From Sinotaia quadrata (Eukaryota > Mollusca > Gastropoda > Architaenioglossa > Viviparidae), in assembly GCA_028829895.1 (NCBI GenBank), contig CM054181.1, forward strand, positions 106,245,360 through 106,309,359: a stretch of DNA of 64,000 nt, read 5' to 3'. Below, one piece after another: positions 55,735 through 64,000 of this stretch. Position numbers and translations under genes: made by a program. The notes beneath the pieces were generated by a model. The model searched no databases, had not been told where the DNA came from, and saw nothing but the letters and a program-made list of their open reading frames with translations. Numbering within the stretch: position 1 is the stretch's first letter; each line of letters begins with the position of its first letter.

Positions 55735-56955
55735 TCCATAGGTCTGGGGTGGCTGGGTGCAATCTTGTCACCGAACTCCACTACAGTTGTAAATTTTGAA
55801 TGCAGTCGTGTATGGTAGAGATGATAATATATTATCATATATATGATATTATAATAGTGCAAATCTTGTTGCTGTGTTGCACGTGCAGACTTTGTGCCTT
55901 GTACTCTATGTGCTGCCATATAGTCGTTCCCCTAATTGCAAACAGCGTGTAGGCTGACTTTTTTCCCAATATTACAATGCATTGCTGACTGCATCATAGC
56001 ACACAAAATCCAGATAGCTTTCAAATCATCATTTGAAAGTAATTATTGTTAATCAAACATAATTCTAAGTGCACAAATTATTTTTTAATTAAGGTGAGAT
56101 ATGTTTAAAAGTGACAAATATATTTTAGTTTATGTTTTAATCTTATTTTTAACAATATTTTTATTACTGAACTAATTATTACCAATTGCAAAGTTGGTTG
56201 GTTGGCGGGAGTGGGAGGGGTGGGGATAGGAATTAGGAGACACCTCTTGTTGGGTGCTTGGTGCTTCATGTTAGCTCTACTTCTTGGACCCAAAATGGTT
56301 CTGACTGATGGTAAACTACTACTTTTTTATTTTTTATTAAACATTACACGTTCGAGTTGGTGTTTCAGAGTTTTAAAAATGTCTCATTCCCCTTCAAATT
56401 AAAATATGGGGTGCTTCTGGCTTACCACAATTTCGCACCAGATAAGATTTAGGTTGAGTTGGGTGCTGTGGATCGGTGAGGGCAACATTAGGGGTTAGCC
56501 AAACATTGCACCTGGTAATGGGTTTAATGGATTTTTTTAATTTATGATTTATTTATTTCAATTACTTTTACTTTTGTTCTCTTTATTACTATTATTTAGT
56601 TCTTTCCTAATCATTAATGTTACTACCATTATTATTAATATGTTGTCATGATTAGTATCATTAGTAATGTTGTCAATTGTATAATAAATTTTCCTTTACC
56701 TTTTAAAATTAGATTTTAAATATCGGGAATTCATACAAATTTTCTGGTTATGTCTAATTTTAATGTAAGTCTGATCCCTATTTTGTTACCATCTCTGCTT
56801 GTGATTTATTCCAAAAGAGATGTACATTCTTTATGTAGGAATCTGTCATCAAACAAAAAGACTCTTGAATATTCTAATTTTATTTGATTATGAAAGAAGT
56901 TTCAAAAAGGAACTGATTTTTCTGTATTTTTGTTTCCTCTTAATGTCTAGATTTT
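55735..56955. other. Unique AT-rich sequence
   Basis: Nothing recognised. A 67-codon minus frame at 55716-55919 continues from the duplicated block. Confidence 0.5.
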
Positions 56956-57075
56956 AGTACCAATTCTGAAATATTATTTCAAAATAAATATTTCATTATA
57001 CATTTTAAAATTAGTTTAATGCGAAATATGTATAATGAAAAATTTATTTTGATGTAATATTGGAGAATCAGTACC
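56956..57075. repeat. 120-bp inverted repeat (foldback)
   Basis: Arms 56956-57003 and 57028-57075 are each 48 bp and complementary at 40 of 48 positions, separated by 24 bp. The inner 13 bp (TTTCATTATACAT) are perfect. Several mismatches become G:U pairs in RNA. Weaker complementarity may extend outward (TTTTATTTGA words near 56880 and 57110), as in a small MITE or foldback element. A pre-miRNA-like hairpin is an alternative. Confidence 0.85.
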
Positions 57076-57458
57076 CCAAATCGATGTATACGTTTTATGA
57101 AAATATTCAAATAAAATCAAGACATCAATATTAATACCAATATTAATAAATAAACAATATCATGAAGATAAAAAGTAATGTAACATAATTAAAATCATCA
57201 GTATACATATAAATCTTATGTTTTGAACTTGTTTTATTTGAATAAAATTCTGCAGTATAAAACGAATCAACAAAAAAAAGCAAACAAAAAATTATATTGA
57301 ACACAGTAGATTCGTAGTCGATCTATCTTGTTCAATATTACTTGTTCTTTGTGCATGAATTTAAAGAATATCTAATTATTTTCCCTACTAACCATCGCAC
57401 ATTGAAATTCTTTAACATACGAGTTATGAGTGCATTGCTATAAGTTAGAGTTATTTAT

Positions 57459-57827
57459 TTATTTATTTATTGTACTTGTATCATTATTTTCTAGAAAAGT
57501 AAGACTTACTGCGTGATTATTTTCTGTTGACCAGACGAAGAGTGTCCTATACCCAGGGGACGTAGCATTGGCAGGGGACGTAGCATTGGAAAGGGAGGTG
57601 CTAAATAGTACATAATAACCCGTCAAAGCAGCTGATGTGAAAATGAAAACAATGGCCGAGTAATGTGCTCTCATAAAAAATTCATGCACATTTCCAAAAT
57701 GTCTGGAACAAGCGATCATAAGTCTGATGAATGGTAAAAAGCAAAGGCCAAGGCCGCTCTTAGAGAAGAAACTTTTTTTCATATTAAGACACTTGGTTAA
57801 TTTTGCACTTGCTTCACAAGAAGACAT
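57459..57827 (-). other. Open frame of 122 codons, function unknown
   Basis: This is the longest frame in the window that is neither repeat nor transposon derived. The peptide has a Lys/Ser-rich N-terminus, one hydrophobic segment of about 23 residues in the middle (from YSAIVFIFTS), and a short NATSP duplication after it that comes from a 17-bp tandem duplication in the DNA (GGGGACGTAGCATTGG, 57557-57590). There is no domain I recognise, no evident promoter and no neighbouring exon. It may be chance in AT-rich DNA or a lineage-specific small membrane protein. Confidence 0.12.
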
Positions 57828-58229
57828 TACTGATTATTTTCTTCTTTTTCTCTGGAAGTGAAGTTTCATTGTTTTGTTCTAAAGGCCACGAAACAGGGAA
57901 TTGCTGATACAAATGCATTAAAAATAAATTAACATTTATGTTTTCATTGGTTTTAATAGTTTATCCATTGCTGCTCAGTCTCTTAACATTTTGAGAGATG
58001 TATTTGCTAATCTGTACTCGCTATGCGTATATAGAATACAGCAATTGCAACTGACCATACATTCATTCATATTTAAAGAAAGGATTTGTCTGTTTTCTTA
58101 AATTGTCTCAGAAAACATTTCATCATTTGACTGCCTTTATTAAATTTTAAATTACCTCCCATTTACATATCGACCCTTCACCTCCTTTCATCTTTTGCAT
58201 GGTACTCTTGTAATGGATGTGTTTGCATG
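57828..58229. other. Unique AT-rich sequence
   Basis: Nothing recognised. Confidence 0.5.
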
Positions 58230-58460
58230 TCTTAAGTGAAACAAAGTTTTAGATCACAGGTGTTACAAGCAGTATTTTAACACTTATATTAGGTCACAAG
58301 CGTTGCAAGAAGACTTTTAAAAACATTATTTAGCATGTCACAAGTGCTACAAGTAGTGTTTTTTTAACACTTTATTAAATCACAAATACTTTAAGCAATA
58401 TTTTAATGCTCTGTTAGGTCACAGGAGTTAAAATCTCCATCTCCATTTTAAGCACCACAA
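58230..58460. repeat. Degenerate ~50-bp tandem repeat
   Basis: Four old copies sharing AGGTCACAAGYGTTACAAG and GTATTTTAACACTT words. Confidence 0.7.
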
Positions 58461-59447
58461 TAGGACACAAGAATAACAATCAGAAATTTAAAAGAAATAT
58501 GTGAAGTCTCTAGGTATACAGGCAGTATTTCAGTACTATATTGTCATATGATCTATCGTCAAAACTAAAACTCGAGCTGATTCATGATGTGTATCGATGT
58601 ACCTTGTTCTTCAGCAAAGACGCGTGGCTTATTTATTAATTAATTATTAATAGCAACGCTGGGCCTGATGCACTGGAAAGTTAAGTACAGAAATACATCA
58701 GCGAGCGTGATTTAGAGCTGTATTGGCTACAAAGACGTTAACCCTTCATATTCTATGCTTTTGCTTACTTTCAAGTCGAACGTGCTTGCTGTATCTCGAG
58801 ATACATAATGGCCCTGCTATGAAATTTGTCTTTAAGAATAATGCTCCTACTATTATATTATGAGTCAACTTTGCTCGTGGGACCAGCAACTTTCATTCAA
58901 ACTGCTCCAGCATCAGTAGGTTTTATCTGCCCTTGGCTGTCCTTGCTCGAGTACCCGATCTTTACATCCGGTCCTAACCAGGCATAGTTCGTGGATTTCC
59001 CTGATCCAGATAAAGGGCTGCCGACTTCGTCTTATTCTAACGTCCTCGCTTCTTCTTCTGGAGTGAATGCATTGTCTTCATCAGCTGTTGCTTCCCATCA
59101 AATTGCAGCGGTTCTCATCATCTCATCATCTTCATCAATGAAGTTAAAATGTATTTGACACTAACAAAATGTATGTACATCACGAATTCTCATTGGACCT
59201 AGCAAATTTAGCTGAAGCCATAAAACTATCAGCAACAGCTATTTTGTCATCATAGCTGTTTTCTCGACTGGCCATAATTGTCAGGCAATTAAAGAATATA
59301 TACCAATGACAACATCTTCAGCACCCAGTTGCAATTGCTGCCAGTTTTTCTGACTTTCAATTAAACTAACATTTTATGGACGTTTAGTATTTTTAAGACC
59401 TATATCTCTTCAATATAAACGCAAAAGTCTTAAAACAATAATATGCA

Positions 59448-59448
<1 letters not shown>
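58461..59448. other. Unique sequence
   Basis: No gene recognised; 58600-59110 is less AT-rich. Confidence 0.5.

Positions 59449-59490
<42 letters not shown>
59449..59490. repeat. (CA)n microsatellite
   Basis: About 20 CA copies just upstream of the hAT element. Confidence 0.97.
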
Positions 59491-59492
<2 letters not shown>

Positions 59493-60606
59493 CATTTTGT
59501 CAGTGTCAAATACATTTTGACTTCAATATTTAGAATGAAGGGCTGCCAATTTTAACGATTAATCGGAAGATTAATCGCTAAGAAATTTTATCGATTAATT
59601 TATCTCATGACGATTAAATTTCAACTAATTATCTCCCTTACTGAAGCAATGTCGATATTTAGTTGCACCGGAATTTTTATTTGTTATTATTTTTACTGCC
59701 AAAATGGCCGATTCTAAGATGAAAGATTATAAATCGGTTAAAGGTAAATTGCGTGACCATTTCGGTTTTAAAGTAGACGATAACAACAAAGTTATTAATG
59801 GTGAGAAGTAATTCTGTTTTCACTGTGATAAAGTCTTCGCCCCTTGTGGCTCAAATACATCGATGACATACCATTTACAGCATACACATCCGGCAAAATA
59901 CAACACGTTGTTGTCGAAGACGGTGGGGACAAACAGAAAACTCGAAGCAAACATCATTAAGACAATGTGTACTGAGGCATGACAAGCCAGTTTGTGTCAA
60001 GCTCCAAACTGATATTACAAATAGTATTGCCATTGTATTGTCAGTAATAGTCGACCAATATCCGTAGTTAATGATTCTGGTCTTCAACAGGTGTTACGCA
60101 CTTCGGAATGATGAATACAAGTTGCCCACCAGACAAAATATAAACAGCATTATTGTTAGAATGTTTCAAGAGAAAAGCTTTGGACTGAAAGTGAAGGTCA
60201 GCAGAGCCAGTGCAATTGCAGTTACGAGTGACCTTTGGACCTCTCTTGGAAATGAGTCTTATTGCGGCGTAACAGCACAATAGATTGACAGAGATTTGTC
60301 ACTACAGTTACATTGGACTGTACTCGAGTAATAGAACGCCATTTAGCAAAAAACGTTGCTGAAATTTACATAAACCTGGCGGTAGAATGGCAGTTTACTG
60401 ACAAGTTGAAAGCCATTGTTACCGATAGTGCTCGCAATTTGGTTGCTGCAGTAGTGAAGACACCATTTCACCACATAACATGTATTACACACTGTAACTA
60501 AATGTGTTACATGGACGTAAGATTGCAGACACTGTAACTTTATTCTCAAAATGCAGAAAACTAGTAGGCCACTTCAAACACAGTGCTGCAAACACACATG
60601 AACTTC

Positions 60607-61088
60607 AAGTGTGCCATGAGCAAGCTGGGAACCAAGAACCTCTTAGAAAGTTGTGTGCCATGAGCAAGCTGGGAACCAAGAACCTCTTAGAAAGTTGTGT
60701 GCCATGAGCAAGCTGGGAACCAAGAACCTCTTAGAAAGTTGTGTGCCATGAGCAAGCTGGGAACCAAGAACCTCTTAGAAAGTTGTGTGTCATGAGCAAG
60801 CTGGGAACCAAGAACCTCTTAGAAAGTTGTGTGTCATGAGCAAGCTGGGAACCAAGAACCTCTTAGAAAGTTGTGTGCCATGAGCAAGCTGGGAACCAAG
60901 AACCTCTTAGAAAGTTGTGTGCCATGAGCAAGCTGGGAACCAAGAACCTCTTAGAAAGTTGTGTGTCATGAGCAAGCTGGGAACCAAGAACCTCTTAGAA
61001 AGTTGTGTGCCATGAGCAAGCTGGGAACCAGAGCCACTTAGAAAGTTGTGTGCTATGAGCAAGCTGGGAACCAAGAACCTCTTAGAAA
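60607..61088. repeat. 44-bp minisatellite inside the hAT transposase
   Basis: Eleven copies containing GTGCCATGAGCAAGCTGGGA and ACCAAGAACCTCTTAGAAAG, with CATGAG at 60615, 60659 and 60703. Some copies have GTGTCATG, and one near 61028 reads AGAGCCACTTAGAAA with a small deletion. The unit derives from one stretch of the transposase gene between the KHSAANTHEL region and LQQDVPTRWNST. 44 bp is not a codon multiple, so the expansion destroys the frame. Confidence 0.97.
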
Positions 61089-61111
61089 ACTGCAGCAGGA
61101 TGTTCCTACTC

Positions 61112-61378
61112 GTTGGAACAGTACTTACTTAATGCTAGTCAGACTACTAGTACGTACTCAATGCTAGTCAGACTACTAGTACTTACTTAATGCTAGTCAG
61201 ACTACTAGTACTTACTTAATGCTAGTCAGACTACTAGTACTTAATGCTAGTCAGACTACTAGTACTTACTTAATGCTAGTCAGACTACTAGTACTTACTC
61301 AATGCTAGTCAGACTACTAGTACTTACTTAATGCTAGTCAGACTACTAGTACTTACTTAATGCTAGTCAGACTACCAG
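61112..61378. repeat. 29-bp minisatellite inside the hAT transposase
   Basis: About nine copies containing TACTTACTTAATGCTAGTCA and GACTACTAG, one shortened to 25 bp (near 61240). The unit derives from codons after TRWNST (TYLMLVRLL). It shifts the frame with each copy. Confidence 0.97.
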
Positions 61379-61544
61379 AAGCAAAGAATGACATTATTAG
61401 CTATCTCGAGTATCATCCACGTAATTATTCTGGACCCGAGTTGACCGAAAATGATTGGGAGAAGATGGAGAAATATAGTTCAGTTTTGGAGATATTTGCC
61501 CAGGCAACCTAGTTCCTTGGTGTAGAAAAATACGTTACCTGCAG

Positions 61545-61715
61545 CTGTGTGCTACCACTGTTGACGAAGAGTTTGAATGTTAATGACGATGACGCTGTGT
61601 GCTACCCCTGTTGACGACTATAACGAAGAGTTTGAATGTTAATGACGATGACGCTGTGTGCTACCCCTGTTGACGACTATAGCGAAGAGTTTGAATGTTA
61701 ATGACGATGACGCTG
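61545..61715. repeat. ~59-bp tandem triplication inside the hAT transposase
   Basis: Three copies sharing GCTGTGTGCTACCCCTGTTG and GAAGAGTTTGAATGTTAATG; the first is shorter. This is a third independent expansion in the same gene. Confidence 0.93.
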
Positions 61716-62261
61716 GTTACATAACACGCTTCAAAGCGGCAGCACTTAATGACTTTCAGAGGTGAGAATATGAAATCACTTGACATCTTGAAGTCTTCAA
61801 AGGCACTCGATCCACGGTTTAAAAGTCTGAAGAGCATAAGTAAGAGTCGAGAGAGCATGTGTGGAAGTTTAGTCGTTGTGCAGCTGAACAGTATTGTAAT
61901 AAGCAGTCTGATGCATATGAGCTAAGTGATGAGGAAAACAATCAAAGTGCAGAATCAGAGCTCCACAAAAGAAACCATGAATGATGCTGATTTGTAATGA
62001 TTCAGAATCCGAGTCTGGAGACGACATGACTGTGGATTCCATTGTTGACAGTGAATTGCATAAGTATAGAGAAGAACCAAACATTCTGCAGTCACAAGAT
62101 CCTATGCTCTGGTAGAAAGTTAATGCCTGTCATTTTCCGAAATTGGCATTTTTGTTCCTACAGTATTATACATACCAGCCACATATGTTCCATGTGAGAG
62201 ACTGTTCAGCACATCCGGTTAAATTGTGAATAAAGTGCGTGCATCTTTAATTCCTGACAGT

Positions 62262-62366
62262 GTGAAGAAGTTAATCTGCTTAAAAGACTGGTCGAAATCT
62301 ATGGAGTGACTGAGTGAAGAAGTTAGTCTGCTTAAAAGACTGGTCGAAATCTATGGAGTGAATGAG
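62262..62366. repeat. 52-bp duplication at the transposase 3-prime end
   Basis: GTGAAGAAGTTARTCTGCTT and CTGGTCGAAATCTATGGAGT occur twice, starting at 62262 and 62314. The duplicated segment codes for the SVKKLICLKDW end of the dimerisation region. Confidence 0.95.
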
Positions 62367-62571
62367 TGAATTGAACAATAACAGTAACAGTAGGATTAAC
62401 TTCGACTGTCATTTTGTTATCAATTTAGTTGTTTTTTTTTTAATCTATTAATTAATCTTTAATTATTGTAATATTAATCGACAAAGAAATCATTAATTGT
62501 TAACAGCCCTATTATAGTGAGAAAATATTCACTCCATATTGTGATGATGATGGTGACGACGACGACAATGC

Positions 62572-62604
62572 TGCTGTTGCTAATGATGATGATGATGATG
62601 ATGA
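62572..62604. repeat. (GAT)n-type microsatellite
   Basis: TGATGATGA units with GACGACGAC upstream from about 62543. Confidence 0.93.
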
Positions 62605-63210
62605 TTGTTATAGCTGCAAATTAGAATGATTGAGTGTGTTTGACATGTGTAGAAGCTCACAGCACTGGTGTGTGTGTGAGAGATTCTGCATTATAGGCGT
62701 GTATAACTGTATATAAACATTTCTATATATTCCTGCACTGTGCGGTTTAATGCTGTGATTTGATTCCAGTCACAAAAGTCAGGCTTTTTTTGTAATCCGA
62801 TCGGGATGATGATGACAGGTTTATGTCCCTTAACAATAGACGTTGACGTTTCGACATTTAACCACCAATATACCGTGACTGTGCACATATGTGTAGGTCA
62901 GGATCGTAGATGTGAACATAATGCAGATTGAATGAGTGTTATGTCTGTGCGAAGACTGACTGGAGTGGTGGACAAAATAATAGTGTATCTTATAACTGTG
63001 ATTCAAATTGCTCGCTAACAAGCTTGTGTGTTGGGTTTTTCGGATATCATTCGAAGTATTTTGAGATCCATCTTGGAGGATTCTTTAATAGATATTTGTC
63101 GACTTCGAAATAGTGTGGATAACCATATCAAAAGAACCAATACTGTCGTGTCTTAAAGAATCAGGGAACAGCCACCAAATACAGCATTGGCCTTAACTAA
63201 CAAGTTCTTG
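62605..63210. other. Unique sequence
   Basis: No gene recognised; overlapping short frames on both strands. Confidence 0.5.
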
Positions 63211-63445
63211 TTATGGAATCAATGCTAGTAATCAGAAGCTCCATGTCCTCATTCAACTAAGCCTACTAAGGTAATGTTGGTAATCAGAAGTTCCGTGTCC
63301 TCATTCAACTAAGGTAATGTTGGTAATCAGAAGTTCCGTGTCCTCATTCAACTAAGGTAATGTTGGTAATCAGAAGTTCCGTGTCCTCATTCAACTACGG
63401 TAATGTTGGTAATCAGAAGTTCCGTGTCCTCATTTAAGGTAATAC
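63211..63445. repeat. 43-bp minisatellite
   Basis: Five copies containing GTAATGTTGGTAATCAGAAG and TTCCGTGTCCTCATTCAACT, GTAATG at 63271 and 63314. The first copy differs and carries an extra GCCTACTAAG. Confidence 0.95.
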
Positions 63446-64000
63446 GTATGTTGGCGAAGAGGGTCAAATACAGCAGTGCTTTTTGGGACAGTTGATGACA
63501 AAACAAGCAATGGGAATAAGATTTTCATTCATGTTGTCTCAGTTTCGACTCGATCCGGGCAAAAAGTCCGCAGATGCATCTTAACTGCTCTCTAGTTCAG
63601 GGTGGTGGATTAATTGTCTAGTTAGTCAGATGAGATAATAAAGCAGGTCCCGTGTGATATGACCTCGTATATTAAACGTAAACAATAGATACTTAGATCC
63701 TTAGACCCAAGCCCGAGGAATTTAAGTAGGAAAAATATTCCCTCAGAATCATTTTTTTTCACCTCATGCCTACAGCACTATAACTCGCCAACCTCAACCC
63801 AACAAAAAATAAATAAAATCTCTCCAAAGATTATAGCGGAAATAAAGCTGAAATAAAACATTACTGGGATTTCATTCCACTGAAACAAAAATACTTAAAA
63901 CTTGCCCTTAACTACTCATGTCTTTAAGGAGGAAAGTTTAATGTCTGATTTCTCCAGTACTGCGCTTTTACGGTGCAATGTATCAAGTGGAGACTTGCTT
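63446..64000. other. Unique sequence to the window edge
   Basis: No gene or repeat recognised. Confidence 0.5.

Larger units (their letters stand above)
59704..62310 (+). pseudogene. hAT transposase pseudogene (BED finger, DDE core, dimerisation region)
   Basis: A cut-and-paste transposase in family terms. From the ATG at 59704 the first 35 codons are open, then TAA. The same frame continues with a BED zinc finger (CFHC, then YHLQHTHP, residues about 38-62) to a stop at 59980. At 60071-60283 the core shows TSDLWTS and ESYCGVTA; D in TSDLWTS fits the first catalytic aspartate. At 60313-60501 come KAIVTDSARNLVAAV, fitting the second, and CITHC. TRWNST lies at about 61108-61125 and LTENDWEKMEKYSSVLEIF at 61441-61497. 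The C-terminal dimerisation region has DPMLW (62098), FPKLAFL, YVPCERLFSTSG (about 62180-62219, stop next) and SVKKLICLKDW. It is broken by several stops, frame changes and three internal tandem expansions. Confidence 0.92.
59538..62511 (+). mobile_element. hAT (ZBED-type) DNA transposon, inactive
   Basis: The ends are inverted: AGGGCTGCCAATTTTAACGA at the left and, on the other strand, TAGGGCTGTTAACAATTAAT at the right. Both ends carry several ATTAATCG words as subterminal repeats. Flanks TTAGAATG (59530-59537) and TTATAGTG (62512-62519) agree at six of eight bases, fitting the 8-bp target duplication typical of hAT elements. The length of about 2.97 kb and a degraded BED-finger transposase fit an autonomous-type element that has died. 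TAGGGCTG termini with ATTAATCG subterminal words are known from animal hAT elements. Confidence 0.92.

Overview
The window looks like non-coding DNA from a large, repeat-rich animal genome. No bacterial gene organisation, tRNA, rRNA or convincing host protein-coding exon is visible. Abundant GATA/TATC, CA/TG, GA/TC and AAAG arrays, dozens of minisatellites and invertebrate-type hAT and LINE relics point to a marine or freshwater invertebrate. A mollusc is my best guess, at low to moderate confidence, because no diagnostic host gene is present. Almost all open frames over 100 codons are low-complexity translations of microsatellites or purine/pyrimidine tracts.

Layout. 1-6 kb: an AAAG array, a 49-bp minisatellite in a purine tract, a degenerate AT-rich repeat, a 24-bp repeat with 120-bp higher-order structure, and 38-bp and 37-bp minisatellites. 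7-17 kb: GATA arrays, degenerate AT-rich repeats, a dead LINE fragment on the minus strand (about 10.29-11.04 kb) abutting a TCTA array, a long GA-rich tract, and 34-bp and 20-bp minisatellites. 18-36 kb: mostly unique AT-rich sequence punctuated by microsatellites, with a cluster of three minisatellites at 32.7-33.8 kb. 37.7-42.6 kb: two inverted copies of an unclassified interspersed repeat, one of them inserted cleanly into a 43-bp minisatellite. 45-50 kb: a 36-bp minisatellite and a 1.2-kb pyrimidine tract containing a 46-bp minisatellite. 52 kb: a third, shorter copy of the interspersed repeat, next to a GATA array. 55-58 kb: a diverged 87-bp duplication, a 120-bp foldback and one small unexplained open frame. 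59.5-62.5 kb: a nearly full-length dead hAT (ZBED-type) DNA transposon with terminal inverted repeats and a degraded 8-bp target duplication. Its transposase is broken by stops and by three separate tandem-repeat expansions. 63.2-63.4 kb: a 43-bp minisatellite.

The unifying observation is a strong tendency to local tandem duplication. Units of 18 to 70 bp have expanded in unique sequence and inside three unrelated mobile elements (hAT, LINE and the unclassified repeat). Several element ends also abut GATA arrays exactly. I see no cooperating gene system. The items most worth checking are the new interspersed family, the minisatellite-riddled hAT and the foldback.
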